From positions 1-39,360 of the forward strand of contig JAACPT010000005.1 of assembly GCA_009995385.1 (NCBI GenBank): 39,360 nucleotides of DNA. The letters are read 5' to 3'. Position 1 is the first letter of the stretch, and each line of letters begins with the position of its first letter. The notes under the pieces are model-generated. The model did not search any database, was not told the DNA's origin, and saw nothing but the letters and a program-made list of their open reading frames with translations. The DNA comes from Candidatus Parcubacteria bacterium (GTDB taxonomy: Bacteria; Patescibacteriota; Minisyncoccia; Phycocordibacterales; UBA918). Of this stretch, positions 25,299 to 35,105 are shown piece by piece. A program made the position numbers and the translations under genes.

Positions 25299-25326
25299 TT
25301 GCGTATTTTACGAAAAGCGGTATACT
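25299..25326 (+). promoter_or_regulatory. Putative rpoBC promoter
   Basis: TTGCGT-N16-TATACT (25321-25326); implies a ~225-nt leader to ATG 25557. Confidence 0.55.
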
Positions 25327-25556
25327 ACCGACCACAAACGCAAGTCAATGCGATCTCGAGTGAGTCAAGGTGGAGAGATTCAGATACGCGGGGGTAAAGA
25401 GCACCGTTTACTAGATAATGGATGTGTGTAGTAAAGGGTAATCACAGTCGTGATGTTTTTATTCATCGGGTAGGAAATGGTAGTGAGCAAGAGCGCGTTG
25501 GCGTGCCCTTTTGTTCTGTACCAATTTTAACTCAATCATACTTAGATTATAACGTT

Positions 25557-28500
25557 ATGAGCAAACAAGAGATTTCAGTTGGTCAGTGGCCACAGAAGCG
25601 CTTCGAGAAAGCGGCTGCACCACGAATACCACTACCAGACCTCATTGAACCGCAGCGTGAAAGCTACAAGTGGTTTGTTGAGACGGCTTTGAAAGAGATC
25701 TTCAAGGAATTTTCTCCGATTACCGACTACTCAGAGAAAAAGTTTGAGATGCAGTTCAAGAAGTATGAACTTGGTGCACCAAAGTACTCGCCAGAATTTG
25801 CGTGGCAGAATAAGCGTACCTACGAAGCACCATTGCGGGCTACGGTCGTACTAAAAAATAAAACGTTCGAGTCCGAAAAGGAGCAAGAAATCTTCATGAC
25901 TGATATTCCAGTGATGACTGATAACGGTACCTTTATCATCAACGGCGTCGAACGAGTCATTGTGCCACAGCTCGCACGTAGTTACGGTATTTTCTTTACT
26001 GCTGCTGAAACAAAAGGTAAGACTCTCTTCGGGGCAAAGATTATTCCAGCACGCGGGGCGTGGGTTGAAATTGAATCTGAAGCTGACGGCGTCGTCTACG
26101 TAAAGATTGACCGCAAGAAGAAATTCCCAATTTCTTCTTTGCTTCGTGTTCTTGGTCTCACCAAAGACACTGAAATGATCAAGCTTGTGAAAGGAATTGA
26201 ACGAGGGGAAGAGTACATGAAGGCTACACTAGCCAAAGATCCAGCCAAGACGGCTGACGATTCATATATCGAAATCTACCGACGTCTACGTGACGGCGAT
26301 TTAGCGACGGTCGAAAACGCCCGTGAGTTTGTCGATTCCATTTTTGCACCGGAACGCTACGACCTTTCAGAAATTGGTCGCCACCATTTCAATGGTCGTT
26401 TTGGTTTGCCAACCGACGCCAAGGCAACTGCCAACCGTACGGTTACCACCGAGGACCTCAAGCTCATCCTCAAGCACATCATTGAGAGTAATCACGATGC
26501 TTCCGCACTTCCTGACGACATCGACCACCTTGGTTTCCGTCGCGTGCGCTACTTTGGTGAAATGCTCCAGCAGCGCGTGCGTGTCGGTATGACCCGCATG
26601 AAGCGAAACATCCAAGACCGTATGTCTACCATTGAGGCTGAGACTTCACTGCCGATGCAGATCATCAACCCTCGACCACTCCAGGCTGCGATTAAAGAAT
26701 TCTTCACGACTAACCAGCTCTCCCAATTTTCACAACAGCAAAACATCCTCGCTGAATTGGAACACCTCCGCACGCTTTCAGCGCTTGGACCAGGTGGATT
26801 GACGCGAGAAAGAGCGAGTTTTGAAGTGCGTGACATCCATCCATCGCACTACGGTCGACTCTGTCCAATCCAGACTCCGGAAGGACCAAATATTGGTCTT
26901 ATCCTTCGTCTTTCGATGTATTCTCGCGTGAACCGCTTCGGTATTATCGAGACGCCATATCTTAAGGTTAATAAGGGTAAATTGACCGATGAGGTAATTT
27001 ACATGAACGCTCATGAGGAAGAAGGGTTTACGATCGCCCACGCAGCAATTGAGATTGATGAAAAAGGAAAAATCAAACCAGAACTCGTCGAGGCTCGATT
27101 CAAAGGTGAGCCGCGCATTGTGTCTCGTGAGAGCATTGATTACATTGACGTCGCTACCAACCAAGCCTTCTCTGTAGCTACCTCAATGATTCCGTTCCTC
27201 AACCACGATGATGCCAACCGTACCCTCATGGGATCGAATATGCAGAAGCAATCAACACCATGTATTGTTCCTGAAGCACCAATTGTTGCCACTGGTGTAG
27301 AAACTGGAGTGGCTCGTGACATCGGTCGTGTACTCTACGCGCTCGAAGCTGGTGAAGTGGTTGCCGTCGATGCCCGTAAAATTATTATAAAAAACAAGGA
27401 TGGTAAAGATCATGAATACCCGCTCACCCAACTGCAGCGTACAAACGATTTTTCTGCCTTTATGCATCGTCCAGCGGTATCGCTTGGGCAAAAAGTAAAA
27501 CGTGGTGATTTGCTTGCCGATACCACTTCAACCGATAATGGGCAGATTGCCGTTGGGCAGAATGCGTTTGTGGCCTTCATGAGTTGGAACGGTGCTAACT
27601 ACGAGGATGCTATTGTCATCTCGGAGCGACTTGTGAAACAGGCGAAATTCTCGTCAATCCACCTCGATGAACTCGATGTGGCAGTACGAGATACCAAGCT
27701 TGGACCAGAGGTTACTACTCCAGATATCCCAAACGTCTCAGAACTAAAACTTCGTAACCTTGATGAAACAGGAGTCATCCGCATTGGTGCGGAAGTTCGT
27801 ACGGGAGACATCTTGGTTGGTAAGGTAACACCAAAAGGTGAAACACAACTTACACCAGAGGAGCGATTGCTTCGTTCAATTTTCGGTGAAAAAGCTAAAG
27901 ATGTAAAAGACACCTCACTTCGCCTTGAAGCTGGAAAGCGTGGACGTGTCATCGGTGTGAAGATCTTCTCACGTGAAAATGGCGATCAACTCGAAAGTGG
28001 TGTGATCAAGCGAATCCATATTACGGTCGCCCAAGTGCGTAACGTATCAGTCGGTGACAAACTCGCTGGTCGTCACGGTAACAAAGGCGTTATCTCTCGT
28101 ATCCTTCCAGAAGAAGATATGCCGTTTACTGAGGATGGACTACCAATTGACGTCCTTCTTACTCCACTCGGTGTACCAAGTCGTATGAACCTCGGTCAGA
28201 TTCTTGAACTGCACTTGGGAATGGCCGCGAATACGCTTGGATACCAGGCTGTCGTTCCACCATTTGCGGGAGCAAATGAGAAGGATGTAAAAAATGAATT
28301 GGTCTCAGCAGGCTTGCCTCCTGATGGTAAAATACAGCTTCGTGATGGGCATACGGGTGAATTATTTGCGCAGAAGACGGCGGTGGGATATATGTACATC
28401 CTAAAGTTGCATCACATGGTGGAAGATAAAATCCATATGCGATCGATTGGGCCGTACTCACTCATTACCCAGCAACCACTTGGCGGTAAAGCGCAGATTG

Positions 28501-28760
28501 GTGGACAACGTTTCGGAGAAATGGAAGTGTGGGCACTCCTTGGATATGGAGCGGCGTACACACTTCGAGAAATGCTCACTATCAAATCTGACGATATTGT
28601 CGGACGTTCAGCCGCCTTTGACGCGATTGTTCGCGGAGAAAAGATTGCACACCCACATACCCCAGCAGCGTTCAATGTACTCCTTAACCAGCTCCGTGGG
28701 CTTGCTCTTGATGTAAAACTCGAGAAAGAAGAAGTGCGCCGTAATTATGAGAACAACTAA
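25557..28760 (+). CDS. rpoB: RNA polymerase beta subunit
   Basis: ORF track 25422..28760; start placed at ATG 25557 (MSKQEISVGQWPQKRFEKA). Hallmarks HPSHYGRLCPIQTPEGPNIGLI, GDKLAGRHGNKGVIS. Confidence 0.97.
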   Translation: MSKQEISVGQWPQKRFEKAAAPRIPLPDLIEPQRESYKWFVETALKEIFKEFSPITDYSEKKFEMQFKKYELGAPKYSPEFAWQNKRTYEAPLRATVVLKNKTFESEKEQEIFMTDIPVMTDNGTFIINGVERVIVPQLARSYGIFFTAAETKGKTLFGAKIIPARGAWVEIESEADGVVYVKIDRKKKFPISSLLRVLGLTKDTEMIKLVKGIERGEEYMKATLAKDPAKTADDSYIEIYRRLRDGDLATVENAREFVDSIFAPERYDLSEIGRHHFNGRFGLPTDAKATANRTVTTEDLKLILKHIIESNHDASALPDDIDHLGFRRVRYFGEMLQQRVRVGMTRMKRNIQDRMSTIEAETSLPMQIINPRPLQAAIKEFFTTNQLSQFSQQQNILAELEHLRTLSALGPGGLTRERASFEVRDIHPSHYGRLCPIQTPEGPNIGLILRLSMYSRVNRFGIIETPYLKVNKGKLTDEVIYMNAHEEEGFTIAHAAIEIDEKGKIKPELVEARFKGEPRIVSRESIDYIDVATNQAFSVATSMIPFLNHDDANRTLMGSNMQKQSTPCIVPEAPIVATGVETGVARDIGRVLYALEAGEVVAVDARKIIIKNKDGKDHEYPLTQLQRTNDFSAFMHRPAVSLGQKVKRGDLLADTTSTDNGQIAVGQNAFVAFMSWNGANYEDAIVISERLVKQAKFSSIHLDELDVAVRDTKLGPEVTTPDIPNVSELKLRNLDETGVIRIGAEVRTGDILVGKVTPKGETQLTPEERLLRSIFGEKAKDVKDTSLRLEAGKRGRVIGVKIFSRENGDQLESGVIKRIHITVAQVRNVSVGDKLAGRHGNKGVISRILPEEDMPFTEDGLPIDVLLTPLGVPSRMNLGQILELHLGMAANTLGYQAVVPPFAGANEKDVKNELVSAGLPPDGKIQLRDGHTGELFAQKTAVGYMYILKLHHMVEDKIHMRSIGPYSLITQQPLGGKAQIGGQRFGEMEVWALLGYGAAYTLREMLTIKSDDIVGRSAAFDAIVRGEKIAHPHTPAAFNVLLNQLRGLALDVKLEKEEVRRNYENN

Positions 28761-28765
28761 TCTTC

Positions 28766-31700
28766 ATGACTATGTCTAACGAATCAACATTCAAGAAAAC
28801 AGAGTTCAAAAAGCCAGCACCGGCTCCAACAAACTATACTGGTGTGAGTCTTAAACTCGCTTCACCAGAGACTATTCTCGAATGGTCATGGGGTGAGGTG
28901 ACTAAACCAGAGACCATCAATTACCGCACGCAGCGACCAGAAAAACATGGTCTTTTCGATGAACGTATCTTCGGACCGGTTGAGGATTATGAATGTAGTT
29001 GCAAGAAGTACCGTGGCATTCGCTACAAGGGTATTGTCTGTGAAAAGTGCGGCGTAGAAATTACTCGCGCCATTGTCCGTCGTGAACGTATGGGTCACAT
29101 TGATCTTTGTGTACCAGTGTCACATATTTGGTTCCTTCGTGGTGTACCAAGTCGTATCGCGATGATTCTCGGTATCACTGCCTCTTCAGTAGAAAAGGTA
29201 GTCTACTTTGCTGGATACATTGTGACGAAAGTCAGCGAAAGTGACCGAGCCCGTATTCTCTCAGAACTCGATACTGAATTTAAGACGAAAATCAAGAGTC
29301 TCGCCAACGAAGAAGCTCGTGAAGCACTTAAAGTGCGTATGGATGAGGTGAAAAAAGAAATCGAAAGTATCAATCTCGGTGTGGTGCTTGATGAGATAAC
29401 ATTTCACAAATTCTCTATTAAGTACAGTACACTCTTTGAAGCACGGATTGGTGCGGAAGCAATTTTCGACCTTTTCAAGAATCTCGATTTAGCAAAACTA
29501 GCCATTGAATTAGAGGAACGGTACACCAAAGCTGGAGCCATGGAGCGATTAAAACTCGATAAACGATTAGCGCTGATTCGCGGTATGCTGAATGCTGGAG
29601 TCCGACCAGAATGGCTTTTCCTCACTCGTATCCCAGTAGTGCCACCAGCAATCCGTCCAATGGTAGCGCTTGAAGGCGGGCGTCACGCTTCTTCAGATCT
29701 CAATGACCTATACCGGCGCGTGATTAACCGCAATAATCGTCTCAAGAAACTGATTGATATTCAGGCGCCAGACGTTATTCTCCGAAACGAGAAGCGTATC
29801 CTCCAAGAAGCAGTAGACGCACTCATTGATAATTCTATCCGCCATGGCGGTGGTGCATACTCAGTGATGAGTCAGGCACAACGCCGTCCGCTCAAGTCAC
29901 TTTCTGACTACCTTAAGAGTAAACAAGGATATTTCCGTCAAAACTTGCTTGGGAAGCGTGTTGACTACTCTGGACGATCGGTGATTGTAATCGGTCCAGA
30001 ACTTGCTCTTGACCAGTGTGGTCTTCCTAAACACATGGCACTTGAACTCTTTCGACCATTTGTGATTGCGGTGCTGCTTAAGCAAGAACTGGCGTATAAC
30101 ATTCGAGGTGCCGGCCGTCTGATTGAAGATGGTGTACCAGAAGTGTGGGCAATCTTGGAAGATATCATTAAGCATAAGTATGTGCTCCTCAACCGTGCAC
30201 CGACACTGCACCGACAGGGTATCCAGGCGTTTCGACCGGTATTGATTGAGGGTAATGCTATTCAGGTGCACCCACTCGTTTGTCGCGCGTTTAACGCTGA
30301 CTTTGACGGTGACCAGATGGCGGTACACGTACCACTCTCAGATGAAGCACAACTTGAAGCAAAGACCATCATTTCAGCCAACAAAAACATCCTGAAACCA
30401 GGATCATCAGAACCAGTGGTATCTGAAAAGCTCCTTGATATGGCACTTGGTGCGTACTGGATGACTAAAATTGTTGAAGGAGCAAAAGGCGAGGGTAAAT
30501 ACTTCGCTTCACCAAATGATGCTATCAATGCGCATGATTACGGGGTGATTGATTTCCGTGCCAAGGTTAAGGTGCTTGCAACCGATACACCAAAATACGC
30601 ACAGTATGAGAATAAGATTTTTGAGACAACAGTTGGTCGTCTACTCTTTAACTCGGTACTTCCTAGTGACCATATGTTCATTAATGACGTGGTGGTACAA
30701 CGAACACTCTTTACGGTTATTATCGATATCATCGATGATCGTGGAACCCAAGCCGTGCCAGCGATTGTAGATAAACTCAAGAAATTTGGGCTTCGCTACG
30801 CAACGCTCTCAGGAACAACGTGGGGTATTGATGAAGTGATTGTACCAGCGCAAAAAGTGGCGATTGTTGCAGCCGCCCGAGCAGAGGAGAAAACGATAAT
30901 CGAACATTACGGAGAAGGGCTACTTTCACGTGATGAACGACGACGCATGATTGTTGGCATCTGGCACCGTGCGAAGACAGAGATTGAAAAAGCACTACCA
31001 GAAACACTCAGTGAAAACGGTTCAGCCTATGAAATGTGGAAGTCGGGCGCTCGAGGATCACTCGGACAGATTGCTCAGATGGCCGGTATGAAAGGACTGA
31101 TTGTTAACACTCGTGGAGAGACACTCGAAACGCCGGTTATTTCCTCAATGAAAGAAGGACTAACACCGATTGAATACTTCAATACGACACACGGTTCACG
31201 TAAAGGTCTCGCTGACACTGCACTTCAGACTGCTAAAGCAGGGTACCTCACGCGTCGTCTCTTTGTGGTAGCGCAAGATGCAATTATTACTGAGCCCGAT
31301 TGTAAAACAAAGAAAGGTACAAAGATTAGCCGCATATCAGCCTCAGGAATTGAAATCGCTTTTTCTAAAGCAATCAAGGGTCGCATTCTTTCTGAAGACG
31401 CAGTTGATGCAAAAGGAAATGTCATTTTCAAAAAAGGGCACTTGCTCAGTCGTCGTGAAGCTATCATGGTTGAGGAATCTACCTGTGAAGCGGTCGTTGT
31501 TCGATCACCGATGACCTGTAAGACTCTGCGCGGTGTTTGTCAGCAGTGTTACGGTATTGACCTCACGACTAATGAACTGGTTGATATTGGAGAAGCAGTC
31601 GGAACCGTAGCCGCCCAAGCGATTGGTGAACCAGGTACACAGCTCACTATGAACACTAAACACGCCGGAGGAGCAGCATCGGCTGGGGGTGATGTAACCC

Positions 31701-32455
31701 AAGGTTTACCGCGTGTAGAAGAAGTGTTTGAAAAGCGCCAACCAAAGATTCCGGCGATTGTTGCGAAGTATGGCGGAATTGTGACTGACATCCGTACAGA
31801 GGGACGTGAAAAGGTAATTGTTGTAACGCCAGATATGAGTGCAGCGGGAGCACCCAAGAAGAAAGATGCAACTGAGTACGAATCGCACTATCGTCGTGTG
31901 GTGGTTGTCTCAAAAGGTGATGAAATCAAAGCGGGTCAATTACTGACGGATGGTTCAGCACACCTGCCAGAACTCTTTAAGTACGGTGGACAAGAAGTCA
32001 CTCAAGACTACATCATCTCTGAAGTGAATAAGATTTATGAACTTCAAGGTGTGACCATTGCCCGTAAGCACATTGAGCTTATTGTGAAGCAAATGATGTC
32101 ACGAGTAAAAATCACCCATCGTGGTGATAGCCCATTCACTATTGGTGAGGTAGTAGAAGAGTGGATTATGGTAGAGGTCAATGAGAAATTGAAGACAGAA
32201 GGAAAGGAGTTGGCAAAGGGTGATCATCTCATTCTTGGTATCACTGAAACATCACTTTCACGGAAGAGCTTCCTCTCAGCTGCCTCATTCCAAAACACCA
32301 CTCGTGTACTCATTAATGCTGCAGTGAAGGGAAGCCATGATAGTCTCTCTGGACTTATGGAAAATGTCATTATTGGTAAGTTGATTCCAGCTGGTTCTGG
32401 CTTCAAGGGAAGTAAGAAATACCAAATGATAGAGGACCTGCAAAAAAGTCGATAG
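28766..32455 (+). CDS. rpoC: RNA polymerase beta' subunit
   Basis: CSCKKYRGIRYKGIVCEKCGVE; FNADFDGDQMAVHVPLS; GEPGTQLTMNTKHAGG. Confidence 0.98.
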   Translation: MTMSNESTFKKTEFKKPAPAPTNYTGVSLKLASPETILEWSWGEVTKPETINYRTQRPEKHGLFDERIFGPVEDYECSCKKYRGIRYKGIVCEKCGVEITRAIVRRERMGHIDLCVPVSHIWFLRGVPSRIAMILGITASSVEKVVYFAGYIVTKVSESDRARILSELDTEFKTKIKSLANEEAREALKVRMDEVKKEIESINLGVVLDEITFHKFSIKYSTLFEARIGAEAIFDLFKNLDLAKLAIELEERYTKAGAMERLKLDKRLALIRGMLNAGVRPEWLFLTRIPVVPPAIRPMVALEGGRHASSDLNDLYRRVINRNNRLKKLIDIQAPDVILRNEKRILQEAVDALIDNSIRHGGGAYSVMSQAQRRPLKSLSDYLKSKQGYFRQNLLGKRVDYSGRSVIVIGPELALDQCGLPKHMALELFRPFVIAVLLKQELAYNIRGAGRLIEDGVPEVWAILEDIIKHKYVLLNRAPTLHRQGIQAFRPVLIEGNAIQVHPLVCRAFNADFDGDQMAVHVPLSDEAQLEAKTIISANKNILKPGSSEPVVSEKLLDMALGAYWMTKIVEGAKGEGKYFASPNDAINAHDYGVIDFRAKVKVLATDTPKYAQYENKIFETTVGRLLFNSVLPSDHMFINDVVVQRTLFTVIIDIIDDRGTQAVPAIVDKLKKFGLRYATLSGTTWGIDEVIVPAQKVAIVAAARAEEKTIIEHYGEGLLSRDERRRMIVGIWHRAKTEIEKALPETLSENGSAYEMWKSGARGSLGQIAQMAGMKGLIVNTRGETLETPVISSMKEGLTPIEYFNTTHGSRKGLADTALQTAKAGYLTRRLFVVAQDAIITEPDCKTKKGTKISRISASGIEIAFSKAIKGRILSEDAVDAKGNVIFKKGHLLSRREAIMVEESTCEAVVVRSPMTCKTLRGVCQQCYGIDLTTNELVDIGEAVGTVAAQAIGEPGTQLTMNTKHAGGAASAGGDVTQGLPRVEEVFEKRQPKIPAIVAKYGGIVTDIRTEGREKVIVVTPDMSAAGAPKKKDATEYESHYRRVVVVSKGDEIKAGQLLTDGSAHLPELFKYGGQEVTQDYIISEVNKIYELQGVTIARKHIELIVKQMMSRVKITHRGDSPFTIGEVVEEWIMVEVNEKLKTEGKELAKGDHLILGITETSLSRKSFLSAASFQNTTRVLINAAVKGSHDSLSGLMENVIIGKLIPAGSGFKGSKKYQMIEDLQKSR

Positions 32456-32471
32456 TTTTTCCGTCGAGGAT

Positions 32472-32500
32472 AAAAACCGAGCCTTATAGGCTCGGTTTTT
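32472..32500 (+). terminator. Rho-independent terminator after rpoC
   Basis: aaaaaccgagcc ttata ggctcggttttt. Confidence 0.95.
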
Positions 32501-32574
32501 ATTATAATTTTACTGTTCATAAGGATATGTGAACTGCGCTGTTTTCTCAAAAAATGACGTGATAAAATCAATAA

Positions 32575-33252
32575 ATGGAAACACTACTTGGATTCTTTCA
32601 GTCATTTGTCCAGGCTTCATTTTGGAGTACTGTCACCGCAGTAGCAATTGCGGCACTAGTTGGAGGAGTTATTGGTATTGAACGAGAATACCGTGATAAA
32701 AGCGCAGGTTTTCGCACGATGATACTGATATCGGTTGGGTCTTGCTTGTTTACGGTATTTTCTCAGAAGATGGGGTATCCCGATGGAGAGACCACTCGCA
32801 TTGCTGCTTCAATTGTCGCCGGTATTGGTTTTTTGGGTGCGGGGGCAATTGTAAAAGACGGTCCAACAGTACGTGGTCTTACGACGGCGGCATCCATCTG
32901 GTTAGTGGCCTCACTAGGGATGGGGGCTGGTATCGGCGAATATGCATTGGTACTAACTACCACAGTGGTAGCATTAGTAGTGCTGCTCATGCTACCGCCA
33001 TTTGAACGTTGGTTAGACCGCTTACATGATTTTTCAGAATTTCACATTACGATTAAGAATACTGATCTGGCTGAGGAAAAAATACTTGATATTCTCGAAG
33101 CTCAAAAAATCGAGGTAGTTGAAGTGCGTCGCACAAAATTGGTCAAAGATGAACGAATTCTCCATATTAAAGCAAATATGGATCTGGTGCAGCATGAAGA
33201 ATTGGGTGCTGCTCTGGTCGCCAGTGCTACCGTTATTGCTGTCCACGATTAA
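32575..33252 (+). CDS. MgtC/SapB family membrane protein
   Basis: ALVGGVIGIEREYRDKSAGFRTMILISVGSCLF...GIGFLGAGAIVKDGPTVRGLTTAASIW. Confidence 0.92.
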   Translation: METLLGFFQSFVQASFWSTVTAVAIAALVGGVIGIEREYRDKSAGFRTMILISVGSCLFTVFSQKMGYPDGETTRIAASIVAGIGFLGAGAIVKDGPTVRGLTTAASIWLVASLGMGAGIGEYALVLTTTVVALVVLLMLPPFERWLDRLHDFSEFHITIKNTDLAEEKILDILEAQKIEVVEVRRTKLVKDERILHIKANMDLVQHEELGAALVASATVIAVHD

Positions 33253-33306
33253 CTTACTCATACGCGCAATTGTGCGAGTAGGTGTATTTTCGGTATACTA
33301 GTCACC

Positions 33307-35070
33307 ATGAGTGATGCCGTAGAAGAAATAAAACGTCGATTGAGTATTCTTGATGTGATTTCCCCGTATGTAGAGCTCCACAAAGCGGGGAAAAATTTTA
33401 AAGGAAAATCACCGTTTTCAGCGGAAAAAACACCATCGTTCTATGTTTCTCCCGATCGTGGGATGTACTATTGCTTCTCTACCTCACAGGGTGGGGATAT
33501 GTTTAATTTTGTACAGATGATGGAGGGAGTTGATTTTAAAGAAGCACTAAAAATATTAGCACAAAAAGCTGGAGTAGAATTAATTCCCGAGGATCCAAAA
33601 AAACGAAGTGAACGAGAACGATTGTACGCAGCGCTTGAGACGGCAACACTCTTTTATGAAGAACAACTGCGTACAGAACCAGAAGCACTCGCATACCTCA
33701 AACGTCGCGGTCTGGCACCAGAGACGGTTTCGAAATGGCGCATAGGTTTTGCACCTGGTCCACCAAAATATGGTTGGCGTGAGACTAAAATGTATCTTGA
33801 AGCTAAAGTATTTACACCTGACGAACTTTTAAAAGCTGGTATTACCAAAACCACGGAAAGCGGAAAGGAACCATTTGACGTGTTTCGTGATCGGATTATG
33901 TTCCCGATGTCAGAACCGAGTGGTAAGATAGTAGCTTTTTCTGGACGAATTCTTCACCCCGATGAGAAAACCCCTAAATATGTCAATTCACCAGAGACAC
34001 TGTTGTATAAGAAATCAGAGCTATTATATGGGTATGACAAAGCAAAAAATAGTATTCGGCAGTTAGATTTTTCACTGATTGTTGAAGGACAGTTTGATGC
34101 AGTGATGTGTCATCAAGCGGGGTATAGTAATGCGGTGGCAGTTTCAGGTACGGCACTCACCGTGCAACACGTACAGCTACTCGAACGTTTATCAAACCGG
34201 GTAGTGCTTTCACTCGATGCTGACCGAGCGGGTATTTCGGCGATGAAGAAAGCGGCGGCGGTTATGTTGCGACGAGGGCTCGATGTAAAAGTTGCAGAAC
34301 TACCACTTGGTCAAGATCCAGCCGATGTAATTTCCGTTAATCCTGATGCCTTCAAAAAAGTAATTGGTGAATCAGTACACGTGATAGAATTTTTACTGCA
34401 CGTTCTTCGGCGTGAGATTGCCGACAGTAGATCATTTAAATTAAAAGTACAGGAAGAGGTTTTGCCGTTTATTTTGCTTCTTCCGAGTCGGATTGACCAG
34501 GAACATTTTGTCGGCAAAGTGGCTGAATCGATTAGGACGACTGTCGATGCAGTCCGCTACGAACTTGAGCGGCAACGAGAACAATTGACTACCACCACTG
34601 AAAGAGAATCAAAGATGGTATCTACCACAGAAAAGAAGTCGGTTGTAACTGCCCGACGCTCATCGGATGTACCGCAAAAGGCATATGAGTATTTACTAGC
34701 AGCAGCGGCTTTAGTTGATATGCCGCTGTCAGCCCAATTGCAAGAAGAGCTAAAAAAGATGTCTCTGCTTGGTGAACTTGTGGAGCCAGGCGAATCTGAG
34801 CGGGCGAGGTTGCTATTCACAGTAGAACAACAGTACGTACAGTATTCCCCCTTGACCATCGCTGAGGAAGTGGTAGCTAGACTTAATCAATGTAAGTCAG
34901 GACTCATCCGGAAGCAACTAATGCATTATCGGGAAATCTTACGCGCGGTTGAAGACCAAGGTGAAACTGTACCATCCGAAGAGACGATGGCTAAGATTAA
35001 AGTGCTCGAAGCAAAACTTCGTGAGCCGGCGTACCAAGTGGAAACCTTCCTTGGTGATACAAAGCACTAG
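33307..35070 (+). CDS. dnaG: DNA primase
   Basis: [38 protein letters not shown]; Toprim core [38 protein letters not shown]. Confidence 0.95.
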   Translation: MSDAVEEIKRRLSILDVISPYVELHKAGKNFKGKSPFSAEKTPSFYVSPDRGMYYCFSTSQGGDMFNFVQMMEGVDFKEALKILAQKAGVELIPEDPKKRSERERLYAALETATLFYEEQLRTEPEALAYLKRRGLAPETVSKWRIGFAPGPPKYGWRETKMYLEAKVFTPDELLKAGITKTTESGKEPFDVFRDRIMFPMSEPSGKIVAFSGRILHPDEKTPKYVNSPETLLYKKSELLYGYDKAKNSIRQLDFSLIVEGQFDAVMCHQAGYSNAVAVSGTALTVQHVQLLERLSNRVVLSLDADRAGISAMKKAAAVMLRRGLDVKVAELPLGQDPADVISVNPDAFKKVIGESVHVIEFLLHVLRREIADSRSFKLKVQEEVLPFILLLPSRIDQEHFVGKVAESIRTTVDAVRYELERQREQLTTTTERESKMVSTTEKKSVVTARRSSDVPQKAYEYLLAAAALVDMPLSAQLQEELKKMSLLGELVEPGESERARLLFTVEQQYVQYSPLTIAEEVVARLNQCKSGLIRKQLMHYREILRAVEDQGETVPSEETMAKIKVLEAKLREPAYQVETFLGDTKH

Positions 35071-35105
35071 ACAAATCAAGGTTTTTCTGTATAGTTGGGG
35101 ACATT

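Noticed and set aside
25278-25300. GAACCTA-TCCC-TAGGTTC hairpin as terminator of the 137-aa gene
   Set aside because: Perfect 7-bp stem but no T-run follows, and it abuts the rpoB -35 box; function undetermined.
25422-25556. N-terminal extension of rpoB in the ORF track
   Set aside because: Translation (MCVVKGNHSRDVFIHRVGNGSEQERVG...) is unlike RpoB; ATG 25557 gives a normal start, so this is leader.
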